From Haladaptatus sp. QDMS2 (GTDB taxonomy: Archaea; Halobacteriota; Halobacteria; Halobacteriales; Halococcaceae), in contig NZ_CP119791.1 in the NCBI RefSeq assembly GCF_029338295.1, positions 1,240,001 to 1,304,000 of the forward strand: DNA of 64,000 bases, written 5' to 3'. Both the position numbers and the translations under genes were made by a program. Below the pieces are notes generated by a model that was not told where the DNA came from, ran no database searches, and was given only the letters and a program-made list of their open reading frames with translations. Shown piece by piece: positions 34,874-43,388 of this stretch. The first letter of the stretch is position 1, and every line of letters starts with the position of its first letter.

Positions 34874-35260
34874 ATGGACGACGCCCCCACCCGGAAGCCC
34901 GTACTGCAAATCGGCGGGTTCTTCGTCCTCGTGAACGCCGGCCTCGGGAGCATTGGACTGCTTGCGAGTCTCCTTCGGGGGCAGTTTCTCGGCTCGATTT
35001 TCGTCCTCGTCGCGGCCACCGTGACGCTGCTTTGTGGCCCGCTGTTGGCCGGCATCTGCGGGTTCTGGGTCGGGACGAGAGAGGCTGCCCGGCTGGTCGG
35101 CGTACTCGTCGCCCTCGGCTACGTTGGCGGGAGCCTCGTCTCGCTCGGCCTGTTGAGTCTCGTCGGTGACCTCCCGCTCGCCCAACTCGGCGGCAGTCTG
35201 CTGTTGTTCGCGGTGCCGACGGGGCTGGTCGGCGCTGGCGTGAGCTATCTGGTCAAATAA
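34874..35260 (+). CDS. Small membrane protein of unknown function
   Basis: 128 aa with four predicted hydrophobic helices (about 12-34, 40-64, 72-95 and 104-126), linked by very short loops. The sequence is Gly/Leu-rich, with a charged N-terminus MDDAPTRKP. No motif was recognised. It diverges from the SLC13 gene with 80 bases between starts and ends 15 bases before the convergent CAP-protein gene. Confidence 0.7.
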   Translation: MDDAPTRKPVLQIGGFFVLVNAGLGSIGLLASLLRGQFLGSIFVLVAATVTLLCGPLLAGICGFWVGTREAARLVGVLVALGYVGGSLVSLGLLSLVGDLPLAQLGGSLLLFAVPTGLVGAGVSYLVK

Positions 35261-35275
35261 AGGAAAAAGCCGACG

Positions 35276-35971
35276 TTAGCAGTACGTGGCGGTGGCGTAC
35301 ACGATACCATCGTCGGTGACTCGAACGCCCACACCAACCTCGTCTGCGTCCTCGAAGACGACGTATCGCGAGTCAACGTTCCGGTCGAGCCACGCATTCA
35401 CCAGTGCGTCTGCGACCTGCTGTTCGTTCTCGTTGATGCGCTGTTCGCCGTTGACGGTGTAGTTCATCCCGACTGTGGTGCGACCGATGTTCTCTGCGCC
35501 GCGGTGGTAGTAGCCCTTCGAATTATCGAGGATTTTACACTGCTCGTAGAGGCCGTAGTTGCGATACCGGTCCTCTGCGGTTTCACCGCTCGGCGAGGTG
35601 TGGCTGTAGTAGTCCTTCTCAACCATATCGTCGGTGTGGTAGGTCGCCATCTCTACCAGTGTCTTGTCAGTTCGAAGCGTCTGCACGCCCCGGTCTTTCC
35701 GCTCTGCGTTGATCCGTTCGTAGACGAGCAGCTCGACCCGCGTCTCGTTTATCGAATTGGGCCGGACCGATGGACGCTCGGTGGTCGCGACTTCCGTCGT
35801 CTGTGCTCCCGGTTGTTGTGTCTGTACGTCCGTCTGCGTCGTCGTGCTGTCTCCCCCAAGGTCAGCGTCATCTCCTTGCTTCGTCGCCAGTTGCATCCCC
35901 AGCAACCCCCCAACTGACAGGGAGGTAAACACGACAACCGCGAGCGCGATAACTGCGGCCTTGTTTACCAT
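35276..35971 (-). CDS. CAP-domain (SCP/PR-1) exported protein
   Basis: 231 aa. An N-terminal signal or anchor helix (about 4-25) is followed by a Thr/Gln-rich linker (about 32-72). The CAP domain (about 78-230) shows LLVYERINAERKDRGVQTL, YHTDDMVEKDYYSHTSPSG, AENIGRT and a final cysteine pair position (QCKI, TYC) able to form a disulfide. CAP proteins act outside the cell, some as proteases or binding proteins, but the role in archaea is unknown. The AT-rich 35972-36200 upstream holds its promoter. Confidence 0.88.
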   Translation of the reverse strand: MVNKAAVIALAVVVFTSLSVGGLLGMQLATKQGDDADLGGDSTTTQTDVQTQQPGAQTTEVATTERPSVRPNSINETRVELLVYERINAERKDRGVQTLRTDKTLVEMATYHTDDMVEKDYYSHTSPSGETAEDRYRNYGLYEQCKILDNSKGYYHRGAENIGRTTVGMNYTVNGEQRINENEQQVADALVNAWLDRNVDSRYVVFEDADEVGVGVRVTDDGIVYATATYC

Positions 35972-36255
35972 CTTCAGGTAATATACACAGAATGAATAGA
36001 TTAATGTATCGGACAGTCAGATAATCGTGAACATTGGGCTCGGTTCCGTCCGCAGAACCGAGATACGCTGACGCATAGGGCAGCGAACACAAACGAATCA
36101 TCGTTCAAACAATAGTGACTTCCCGTCGGTCGAAACCATCTGGATTAAGATATCAATAATGGCCCCAGTCACGTATTCGTGAAGTATACCAAAGATTCGA
36201 CCTGGTGAACTGTCACTTGCCCATGGTACATATCGATGATGACCAGACAGGCGAG
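35972..36255. other. Divergent intergenic region of CAP and blue-copper genes
   Basis: 284 bases between divergent starts, AT-rich near 35975-36010 and 36105-36170. No coding frame with haloarchaeal composition, tRNA or repeat was seen. AATATACACAGAATGAATAG near 35981-36000 may hold the CAP promoter, which lies upstream on the minus strand. If the copper-protein gene instead starts at 36205 or 36223, this region is shorter. Confidence 0.4.
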
Positions 36256-37128
36256 ATGAAGACCGCGTGGCCGCGACGCCGCAGCGTGCTGAGAGCGGTT
36301 GGCGCGGGTGCCGCGATACCGTTTCTGACCGGCGTTGGAGCGTCCTCGACGGCCGACCCGGCTACCTGGACCTACGGTCGGTTACAGGAAGACGACGAGG
36401 GAGAAAATGGAGAAAATGGCGATGGAGAGACGGTGACGGCACACGTCGTCCACTTACTCGAGACCTTCCCGCCGACGAATCCGAATCGACCGCTCGATTT
36501 CTTCTTCCAGCCGACGGGACTGCACGTCGAACCGGGCGACGTCTTGAAATTCGTCTTCGACACGCCGCGACACACGGTAACGTCGTATTCGAACGCATTC
36601 GGCCAGGCGAGACGCCACCCGGAGGGGGTTCGGGGGTTCTCCTCGCCAGTCCTCGGTTGGGTCCCGGGGACCGCACCGGTCCCGGGCGAAGGGGGTGACG
36701 GTGGCCAAGGCGGCAACGGCGACGATTCCGGTCAGAACGACACTGACGACCAGACGGGACCGGTTCCCGAAGTCTGGCTGCTGACGCTCGAAGAGGCAGG
36801 CGTCTACGACGTCTACTGTGCCCCGCACGAGGTGTTCGGCATGGTCATGCGCGTCGTCGTCGGCGACGTCGCAGACGAGGACGTGGACTTCGAATTCGAA
36901 GACGCGGAGAATCTTCCCGAAGAGGGAGTCGGTCCGGTGGGTCTCGCACGGGAAGTCCTCACGGACCCGCAACTCACGCCGGCGGCGATTCAGGAAGCCG
37001 GGTCGGTCCGGTGGGAAGACCTCGATGCGAACCAGTCGAACGGTAGCGACGGAAATGGGAACGGAACCGATGGCAACGGAAACGGTGGCGAAGGCTCCGA
37101 CGAAGACCCGGACGCTGGTGGCCAGTAA
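36256..37128 (+). CDS. Blue-copper (plastocyanin/halocyanin-like) protein, Tat-exported
   Basis: 290 aa from the ATG at 36256; earlier in-frame ATGs at 36205 and 36223 are possible. A Tat signal, RRRSVLRAVGAG, begins at about 7. The cupredoxin domain carries plausible type-1 copper ligands H106 (TPRHTV), C188, H191 and M196 in YCAPHEVFGM. Within the domain (about 143-170) a Gly/Asn/Asp-rich loop is inserted, and the C-terminus is a similar low-complexity tail. There is no lipobox, unlike classic halocyanin. It likely carries electrons outside the membrane. Confidence 0.85.
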   Translation: MKTAWPRRRSVLRAVGAGAAIPFLTGVGASSTADPATWTYGRLQEDDEGENGENGDGETVTAHVVHLLETFPPTNPNRPLDFFFQPTGLHVEPGDVLKFVFDTPRHTVTSYSNAFGQARRHPEGVRGFSSPVLGWVPGTAPVPGEGGDGGQGGNGDDSGQNDTDDQTGPVPEVWLLTLEEAGVYDVYCAPHEVFGMVMRVVVGDVADEDVDFEFEDAENLPEEGVGPVGLAREVLTDPQLTPAAIQEAGSVRWEDLDANQSNGSDGNGNGTDGNGNGGEGSDEDPDAGGQ

Positions 37129-37137
37129 CGGTTCCGA

Positions 37138-38376
37138 CTATACACTGTTTTGCGGCGAGACGAGCGAATCGACGGCTCCGAGGAGGTCACTCGGCGTGAC
37201 GACGGCACCCCACGCACAGAGGTCACGGTAGGCGATGCTCGCCGCCGAGCCGGCGTAGTTTCGCTCGGCGAACGGTCGTTCTTCGACGACGAGCAAGCGG
37301 TCTGCTGCGCCCGCGAGGTCGAGGATGGGCTGATTGCCGATGCCGATTTCCACGTCCGCGAGGACGGTTACGTCGGCTTCCCTAACGAATTCGCGGGCCG
37401 CGGCTATCGTCTCGTCTGAAAGTGGGGCGAACGGGGCTTCGACCACGGTTTCTAAGCCGAGCAACCGCGCGGTTTCGAGGTCCGAGTCACCCTCGTTGAG
37501 AACGCCGACGGTCACCTCGTAACCCGCCGCAGAGAGGAGATACTGGAGTCGTGAACTGGTGCCACCGCCGCCGATGACGTGGACGTGTGCGTCTCGGGAT
37601 GCGCCGCGTTCGGGCAGTGCGGTCACGTAGACGGAGTGGGTTACCGGGTGGCGGGCGACGACCGCTCGCGTGTCGAATGCGCTCGCGAGAGCCTCTTCCG
37701 TGAGGACGGACTCCGGCGCGCCTGCGGCGAGCATCTGCCCGTCTGCGAGCAAGAGCAGTTCGTCGCAGTAGTGGGCCGCGAGGTTCAGGTCGTGAATCGC
37801 CGCGACGGCGGTCTTGCCCTCGGCGACGAGGTCGGAGACGAGTTCGAGCGTCCTGACCTGGTGGTTGATGTCGAGACTTGCCGTCGGTTCGTCGAGCAGG
37901 AGCACGGGCGTTTCCTGAGCGAGTGCGCGGGCGAGGATGACGCGCTGGCGTTCCCCGCCCGAGAGTTCGTCGATGTTCCGGTCGGCGAATTGTTCGGTCT
38001 GCGTCCGTGCGAGGGCGCGGTCTACCGCGTTCGCGTCAGCCGTCGTCTGGCGGTCGAACCGGGACTGGTAGGGATGACGCCCCATCGCGACGATGTCGCG
38101 GACGGGGAACGGGAAGGCCACCGACGTGTCCTGCGGGACGGTCGCGACCAGCCGACTGGCCGCCTTCGCCGAGAGGTCGTGGACGTTCTGTCCATCGACC
38201 GCAACCGTCCCAGAATCCGGGTCGATTGCACCGTTTATCGCCCGAAGGAGCGTCGTCTTGCCCGCACCGTTCGGGCCGACCAGTCCGACGAACGTGCCAG
38301 CCTCGACGTTCGCGGAAATCGCGTTGAGCACGTCCACCGGGCCAAAGGATACGGAAATTCCGTCTATTGAAATCAC
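37138..38376 (-). CDS. btuD: Cobalamin-type ABC transporter ATP-binding protein BtuD with C-terminal extension
   Basis: 412 aa. The ATPase occupies about 1-255: Walker A GPNGAGKT at 34-41, signature LSGGERQ at 138-144, Walker B VLLLDEP at 158-164 and switch His195. This is the FecCD-partner class used for cobalamin, heme or siderophores. Residues about 262-412 are an extra domain not in standard BtuD: HVHVIGGGGTSSRLQYLLSA and EVTVGVLNEGDSDLETARLL suggest a Rossmann-like fold. The start overlaps the btuC stop as ATGA. Confidence 0.9.
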   Translation of the reverse strand: MISIDGISVSFGPVDVLNAISANVEAGTFVGLVGPNGAGKTTLLRAINGAIDPDSGTVAVDGQNVHDLSAKAASRLVATVPQDTSVAFPFPVRDIVAMGRHPYQSRFDRQTTADANAVDRALARTQTEQFADRNIDELSGGERQRVILARALAQETPVLLLDEPTASLDINHQVRTLELVSDLVAEGKTAVAAIHDLNLAAHYCDELLLLADGQMLAAGAPESVLTEEALASAFDTRAVVARHPVTHSVYVTALPERGASRDAHVHVIGGGGTSSRLQYLLSAAGYEVTVGVLNEGDSDLETARLLGLETVVEAPFAPLSDETIAAAREFVREADVTVLADVEIGIGNQPILDLAGAADRLLVVEERPFAERNYAGSAASIAYRDLCAWGAVVTPSDLLGAVDSLVSPQNSV

Positions 38377-39482
38377 AGGCGATGCACCTCCCGACGACGG
38401 AGCAAGTAGAGGAAGAAGGGAGCGCCGAGGGCGGCGGTGACGATGCCGACGGGAAGTTCTGCGGCCCCCGCTCGGGCGACGGTGTCCGTGGCGACGAGGA
38501 ACACTGACCCGGCGATGGCACTCGTCGGCAACAGAATGCGATGGTCGGGGCCGACGAGCAGGCGCATGACGTGGGGGACGATGAGGCCGACGAAGCCGAT
38601 GACGCCAGAGACCGCGACTGCGGCGGCGGTGACGATGCTCGCGACGGCAAGCAGGATGCGCTTCGTCCGCTCGACTTCGACACCGAGTGAGTGAGCATCT
38701 TCCTCGCCCATGAGCAGGATGTTGAGGTCGCTCGTGTAGGCGAACAGAATCGCCACGCCGAGGCCGACGAACGGGATGGTCACGGTGACGCTCGCCCAGG
38801 TGCTCGCGTGGAGGTGCCCCATCAACCAGAAAACTGCCTCCCTGAGGCCGTCGCCGCTCTGGAGCAGGGTGTACGAGATGACCGCGCCGAGGAAGGTCTG
38901 GACGGCGACCCCGGCGAGCAGGAGCGTGGCGACGGGGGTTCGACCGTTCTCGGTGGCGAGGACGTACACGGCGAAGGCGGTGACGAGTGCCCCGGCGAAC
39001 GCCGCCGCCTGCAGTCCGAAGGGGATGGCGAGGGGGAAGGCGATGGTCGCGACCGCGCCGAGGGCCGCCCCGGAGGAGACGCCGACGATGGACGGGTCGG
39101 CCATCGGATTGCGGAAGAACCCCTGCATCACCGTGCCGGCGGCGGCGAGGGCGAACCCGACGACGGCCCCGAGCAGGATGCGTGGCAGTCTGAGTTTGAA
39201 AACGATGGTCTCGCTCGTCGCGGGGACGTCAAACGCAAGGAGTGGGCGAACCGAGACGTCGATGTTGGGGACCGGAACGCCAGCGTTGAGGAATGGAATC
39301 GACGCGGATTGCAGCTGAAGCGACACGTCCGAGGGCACAACGAGGGTGTGTTCCAGGAGAATTTTTGCCACGGTGAGTGGGTCGATGCGGACCGGCCCCA
39401 TGGCCGCGCTCACGAGGATTACCGCGAAAAGCGCGACCAGCAGGCCCGAAACCCACGCACTCACTCGTAGCTCCTGGCGCAT
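38373..39482 (-). CDS. btuC: FecCD/BtuC-family ABC transporter permease
   Basis: 369 aa from the ATG at 39482. About 10 hydrophobic helices; LRLPRILLGAVVGFALAAAG and GFFRNPMADPSIVGVSSGAALGAV are the BtuC/FhuB signature, and GVIGFVGLIVPHVMRLLVGPDHR is the cytoplasmic loop that meets the ATPase. A long loop (about 45-90) between helix 1 and 2 is outside the cell. Imports a cobalamin- or siderophore-type ligand with BtuD and BtuF. Overlaps btuD by 4 bases and diverges from btuF. Confidence 0.93.
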   Translation of the reverse strand: MRQELRVSAWVSGLLVALFAVILVSAAMGPVRIDPLTVAKILLEHTLVVPSDVSLQLQSASIPFLNAGVPVPNIDVSVRPLLAFDVPATSETIVFKLRLPRILLGAVVGFALAAAGTVMQGFFRNPMADPSIVGVSSGAALGAVATIAFPLAIPFGLQAAAFAGALVTAFAVYVLATENGRTPVATLLLAGVAVQTFLGAVISYTLLQSGDGLREAVFWLMGHLHASTWASVTVTIPFVGLGVAILFAYTSDLNILLMGEEDAHSLGVEVERTKRILLAVASIVTAAAVAVSGVIGFVGLIVPHVMRLLVGPDHRILLPTSAIAGSVFLVATDTVARAGAAELPVGIVTAALGAPFFLYLLRRREVHRL

Positions 39483-39500
39483 GATTGAAAGCGTGCTTGC

Positions 39501-39522
39501 GTTAGATAAATACTTATTGCAT
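39501..39522. promoter_or_regulatory. Shared AT-rich promoter of btuC and btuF
   Basis: The 61-base gap between the divergent starts (39482, 39544) holds one AT-rich block, GATAAATACTTATTGC. Its centre is about 28 bases from the btuC start and 33 from the btuF start. It may act as TATA box in both directions. No long cobalamin riboswitch can fit. Confidence 0.45.
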
Positions 39523-39543
39523 AACGGGCGAGGGTGTACTACG

Positions 39544-40635
39544 ATGAACACGAGACTCATCCGAGTGCTTGCGGTTTTCGTGGTGCTCGTCGGCGGGGTT
39601 GGTCCCGCGATGGCTGCCACGTCCGACACAGCACCCGCGATGCAACAGGAGAACTGCTCGTTCCCGTTCACGGCGACGGACGCCACGGGAACCGAAGTCA
39701 CCGTTGACGGCGAACTCGAATCGGTCGTCGCCCTTCAGCCGAGTGCCGCCCAGACGATGTGGGAAATCGGCGCGGAAGAGAAGGTCGTCGGGATGCCCGT
39801 AAACAGCTACACCAGCTCCCTCGAAGGGGCTGACTCCCGCGAAAACGTCGTGAACGAAGACCAGTTTTCGGTGAACGTAGAGAAGGTCGTCGCGCTCGAC
39901 CCGGACCTCGTTCTCGCCCCGAACATCGTCCCCGACGAAACGGTGTCGAAACTCCGTGAGGCCGGCCTCACCGTCTACAAATTCGAAGCAGCTGCATCTC
40001 TCGACGCCGTCTACGAGAAGACGCTGTTGACCGGCAACCTCGTGGGTGCCTGTGAAGGCGCAACCGAGCGAGTCGACGCCATGAAAGGACAGGTCGCCAT
40101 CGTCGAGAACGCCACCGAGGGCGAGGACGAACCCCGCGTGCTCTACCTGACCGGTGGCTTCACCGCCGGTAACGGGACGTTCATCCACTCGCTCATCGAG
40201 CGCGCCGGCGGCCAGAACGTCGCCGCAGAGGCGGGCATCACGGGCTACGCCCAGATTTCCGACGAAGTCGTGGCCGAACAGGACCCCGAGTTTATCGTCG
40301 TGGACACGGGCGTCCCGGAGCCGCGCGTTCCTGAGCAGGCTCCCTACACAGAAACGACCGCCGTGAAGCAGGGGCAGATCGTGACCCTCGACGCGAACGA
40401 ACTGAACCAGCCGGCGCCTCGAGTCGTCAACCCGCTCGCCGAGATGGCGAAGGCGTTCCACCCCGAGGCGTACGCCGCAGCGAACATCACCGAGACGGCG
40501 ACGGCCACGCAGACCGAGGCGAACGAGACGACGGAGAATTCGACCGAGACGAACGCTGACGGACCCGGCTTCGGCGTCACGGCCGCCGTCGTCGCGCTCG
40601 TCGCAGCGACGCTGTTCGCGCTCCGGCGCGTCTAA
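39544..40635 (+). CDS. btuF: BtuF-like substrate-binding protein with PGF-CTERM anchor
   Basis: 363 aa from the ATG at 39544. A Sec signal peptide (about 1-24, VLAVFVVLVGGVGPAMAA) is followed by the periplasmic-binding fold of the BtuF/FhuD class: ESVVALQPSAAQTMWEIGA, VEKVVALDPDLVLAPNIVPD and EQDPEFIVVDTG. A Thr/Glu/Asn linker near 315-340 precedes PGFGVTAAVVALVAATLFAL and a final arginine cluster, the PGF-CTERM tripartite signal recognised by archaeosortase A. It binds the ligand outside and delivers it to BtuC. Confidence 0.93.
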   Translation: MNTRLIRVLAVFVVLVGGVGPAMAATSDTAPAMQQENCSFPFTATDATGTEVTVDGELESVVALQPSAAQTMWEIGAEEKVVGMPVNSYTSSLEGADSRENVVNEDQFSVNVEKVVALDPDLVLAPNIVPDETVSKLREAGLTVYKFEAAASLDAVYEKTLLTGNLVGACEGATERVDAMKGQVAIVENATEGEDEPRVLYLTGGFTAGNGTFIHSLIERAGGQNVAAEAGITGYAQISDEVVAEQDPEFIVVDTGVPEPRVPEQAPYTETTAVKQGQIVTLDANELNQPAPRVVNPLAEMAKAFHPEAYAAANITETATATQTEANETTENSTETNADGPGFGVTAAVVALVAATLFALRRV

Positions 40636-40692
40636 GCTACCACCCGTTTCGACAACAGAAGGCGTTTAATCCGGGCGGGCATTCTCACGGAT

Positions 40693-40971
40693 ATGGTCGA
40701 GAACGTCATCTGGCCCGCCTATCTCGATGCTGCGTTGACGCGAAGCGAGGGCCGTCGCGTCCCAGAAGACCTCGCCGTCGAGAACCCCACGGTCGATGAA
40801 ATCGCAAAGGCCGTCCAGCAGGTCGGCTACGACGCGGTCATCGAGCGCGACAAAGCCTACTCCCGCGAGTTCGAGACCCGCGGGCGCGTCCTCGTGAAGA
40901 ACGCAGACGATGCGGGCAAAAGCGACCTCGTGCAAGCGGTCGCCGTTTACGTCGGAGTCCTTCGCGAATGA
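40693..40971 (+). CDS. srp19: Signal recognition particle 19 kDa protein
   Basis: 92 aa, standard length for archaeal SRP19, which binds helices 6 and 8 of 7S RNA. Marks are [20 protein letters not shown] at the start and the helix [20 protein letters not shown], then RVLVKNAD. It overlaps the gar1 start by 4 bases (ATGA), a pairing commonly seen in haloarchaea. Confidence 0.95.
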   Translation: MVENVIWPAYLDAALTRSEGRRVPEDLAVENPTVDEIAKAVQQVGYDAVIERDKAYSREFETRGRVLVKNADDAGKSDLVQAVAVYVGVLRE

Positions 40972-41189
40972 AGCGCGTCGGCGAGGTGTCGCGGGTCGCA
41001 CAGGGACTCGCCATCGTTCGGCTTCCGGGCGAGGAATACCCGAACATCGGGACCGAGGTGATAGACGAGAATCTCGAGGAAGTGGGCCGCATCGTGGACG
41101 TGTTCGGCCCCGTCTCCCAGCCCTACGTCGCCATCTCGTCTGACCGACGCCCGGCGACACTCATCGGCGTGAAGCTCTACGCCCGGTAG
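40968..41189 (+). CDS. gar1: H/ACA ribonucleoprotein subunit Gar1
   Basis: 73 aa, close to the minimal archaeal Gar1. The beta-barrel core reads [18 protein letters not shown], then [18 protein letters not shown]. Gar1 joins Cbf5, Nop10 and L7Ae in guide-RNA-directed pseudouridylation. It is translationally coupled to srp19 and precedes the presenilin-type gene by about 36 bases. Confidence 0.93.
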   Translation: MKRVGEVSRVAQGLAIVRLPGEEYPNIGTEVIDENLEEVGRIVDVFGPVSQPYVAISSDRRPATLIGVKLYAR

Positions 41190-41225
41190 CGAAACGAAAA
41201 AGGCGACGGCCCGCCTGCTTTTTGT

Positions 41226-42212
41226 ATGGACCATCGCTCGCGGATGTATCTCGCCACCGCCGCCACGGTCGGCATCTTCCTCCTCGTCCAACTGGGTGCG
41301 CTCGCACTCGTCCAGCCCTTCGATACGGCCGGCTATCAGGCAGTCGAGAACCCCGAAGACCCGACGAACAGCGTCGTCTACATCGCCGCAATACTCGTCG
41401 CAACGGGCGTGATGCTCCTCGCATTTAAACTCGACCTGACGTGGATCATCCGCGGCCTCATCGTCTTCTCAAGCGCGCTCGTCTCACTCTACGTCTTCAC
41501 CATCCTCATTCCGCCAGTCGTGACTGTCTCCATCGGTGGTGCGCCAACGCACATCCTCCCGGTGGTCGCCGCAGGGTTGCTCGCCGTCCTCCTACTCGCC
41601 TACCCCGAGTGGTACGTCATCGACGCCGTCGGCATCGTGATGGGCGCGGGCGCAGCAGGCCTCTTCGGCATCAGCTTCGGCCTCCTGCCGGCCATCGTCC
41701 TGCTCACCGCCCTCGCCGTCTACGACGCCATCAGCGTCTACGGCACCGAACACATGCTCACGCTCGCCGAGGGCGTGATGGACATCAAAGTGCCCGTCAT
41801 CCTCATCGTCCCGCTGTCGCTCTCGTATTCGTTTCTCGCAGAAGGCTCCGACGACGATGCGACGGAGGATGACGACGCAGAACCAACGGAAGCCGACGAC
41901 GACGGCGAGCGCGACGCCTTCTTCATCGGCCTCGGCGACGCCGTCATGCCCACCGTGATGGTGGCCAGCGCGGCCGTGTTCGCGCCCGCGCCGATGTTCG
42001 ACGTTGGGGCACTCACGATGAATCTTCCAGCCCTCACCGCCCTGATTGGGACGATGCTGGGGCTGCTCGTCCTGATGTTCATGGTCATGAAGGGGAAGCC
42101 ACACGCCGGTCTGCCACTGCTGAACGGCGGCGCAATCGGCGGCTACTTGCTCGGTGCGCTCGTGAGCGGGATTTCGCTGGTGCAGGCGGTTGGACTGGCG
42201 TCGTATCTCTGA
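41226..42212 (+). CDS. Presenilin-family intramembrane aspartyl protease (PSH)
   Basis: 328 aa with nine predicted helices. The first catalytic aspartate is D167 in AVYDAISVYGTEHML. The second is D238 in IGLGDAVMPT (GxGD), and the PAL motif is at 268-270. An acidic cytoplasmic loop (about 205-230) separates them, as in archaeal presenilin homologues such as MCMJR1. It cleaves membrane proteins within the bilayer. It follows srp19-gar1. Confidence 0.93.
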   Translation: MDHRSRMYLATAATVGIFLLVQLGALALVQPFDTAGYQAVENPEDPTNSVVYIAAILVATGVMLLAFKLDLTWIIRGLIVFSSALVSLYVFTILIPPVVTVSIGGAPTHILPVVAAGLLAVLLLAYPEWYVIDAVGIVMGAGAAGLFGISFGLLPAIVLLTALAVYDAISVYGTEHMLTLAEGVMDIKVPVILIVPLSLSYSFLAEGSDDDATEDDDAEPTEADDDGERDAFFIGLGDAVMPTVMVASAAVFAPAPMFDVGALTMNLPALTALIGTMLGLLVLMFMVMKGKPHAGLPLLNGGAIGGYLLGALVSGISLVQAVGLASYL

Positions 42213-42230
42213 TTATACGGCGGTGCGGGC

Positions 42231-42268
42231 GTGGGAAGCCCACGACTTTAGTCGTGGGAGGATGTCAC
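42231..42268 (+). mobile_element. Solitary IS200/IS605 right-end-like sequence
   Basis: The block contains the hairpin CCCACGAC-TTTA-GTCGTGGG at 42239-42258, preceded by GTGGGAAG and followed by AGGATGTCAC. This is the well-known right end of IS1341/IS605-type TnpB elements. No tnpA, tnpB or left end lies nearby, so it is either the scar of a lost element or a spread small fragment. It overlaps the stop codon of the next gene. Confidence 0.65.
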
Positions 42269-43275
42269 TCGCCTGTCAACGCCTGACTCGCAGGCGAGAA
42301 GTCGATTTCCTGTCCTAATTCCTGCTCGACTGCTTTCTCGTAGAGCAACTGCGCCGCTGCCACGGTTTCGATACCCGTGCCGCCGCTGTCGAAGACGGTG
42401 ATTTCGTCGTCGGATTCGCGACCCGGTTCCTTTCCGGCGACGATTTCACCGAGTTCGGCGTGGATGTGGTCTTCGGTGACGACGCCCTCGTCCATCGCTT
42501 GCAGGAACGACCCGGCGTCAGAGAGTGCCCGGGCGCGGAGGTCGGGGACGTACTTCGCGTTCTGGATGGTCGTCGCGTCGAGTTCGCGTTTGGTCGGGTT
42601 GTACTGGCCCATCGCGGTGACGTGGGTGCCGGGGGCGAGTCGGTCGCCGTCGAACACCGGTTCCGAGGCGTTCGTCGCGGTGATGACGATGTCCGCCTTC
42701 TCGACGGCGGCAGCGCTTGAGGCGACGGCCGCGACGGTGGCGTCGAGTATTTCGTTGAACTCGGCAGCGAACGACTCGCGATTCTCCTTTGTCGGCGAAT
42801 AAACGTACACCGACTCGAGGTCGCGGACGGTGGCGGTAGCTTTCAGTTGACCGCGGGCCTGTGCGCCGCTGCCGATGATAGCAAGCGTAGAGGCGTCTTC
42901 ACGGGCGAGGGCATCGACGCCCACCGCGCCTGCCGCGCCGGTCTTGAAGGGGTTCATGCTCGCGCCGTCAAGGAGGGCCTTCATCGCGCCCGTCTCGGCG
43001 TCGAACAGCGGCGTGGCGAACTGGGCGTCCCGGCCGGTGAAGCCGGCGGCGTACATGTAGCCGCCCATCACGCCCATCTCGGGGAGGATGGCGAGGTAGC
43101 TCGTGAGCATCCCCGGTGGTGACTCGTTTACGAGTTTGGTTCGGGGTTCGGCTGGTGCGCCGTTTCCGCGTTCGCGGTAGCCCTCGCGAACCGCGGCTAG
43201 GTACTCTGCGGGCGTTGCCAGTCCGGCAAGGTCGTCGCTGGTCAGGAATCTGACGGCGGCGCTCTCGTGGGGCAT
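42265..43275 (-). CDS. Ornithine cyclodeaminase/mu-crystallin family protein
   Basis: 336 aa from the ATG at 43275; the frame open to 43638 is not coding-like and is rejected. The family start SAAVRFLTSDDLAGLATPAEYLAAV is followed by the Rossmann motif LAIIGSGAQARGQLKATATV (about 132-151) and VITATNASEPVFDG. Substrate residues GMNPFKTGAAGAVGVDALA-like (SMNPFKTGAAGAV) match NAD-dependent ornithine cyclodeaminase or alanine dehydrogenase (archaeal type). Its TGA stop lies in the IS605-like end, so the last codons may derive from an insertion scar. Confidence 0.9.
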   Translation of the reverse strand: MPHESAAVRFLTSDDLAGLATPAEYLAAVREGYRERGNGAPAEPRTKLVNESPPGMLTSYLAILPEMGVMGGYMYAAGFTGRDAQFATPLFDAETGAMKALLDGASMNPFKTGAAGAVGVDALAREDASTLAIIGSGAQARGQLKATATVRDLESVYVYSPTKENRESFAAEFNEILDATVAAVASSAAAVEKADIVITATNASEPVFDGDRLAPGTHVTAMGQYNPTKRELDATTIQNAKYVPDLRARALSDAGSFLQAMDEGVVTEDHIHAELGEIVAGKEPGRESDDEITVFDSGGTGIETVAAAQLLYEKAVEQELGQEIDFSPASQALTGE

Positions 43276-43362
43276 AGCGAGAGATAGTGGCGTCTCCGCC
43301 TTAGGTGTGGTGACAGCAGAAATCGCGGCAGGAACGCGCGCAGAGAAAAGCGCCGAGAGAGT

Positions 43363-43378
43363 AGAGAGAGAGAGAGAG
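43363..43378. repeat. (AG)8 dinucleotide tract
   Basis: Eight uninterrupted AG units, preceded by a shorter GAGAGA at 43355-43360. It lies in the gap between two minus-strand genes, about 90 bases upstream of the ornithine-cyclodeaminase-family start, where the coding strand reads (CT)8. Length could vary by slippage. Confidence 0.9.
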
Positions 43379-43388
43379 GTGACTGGTG

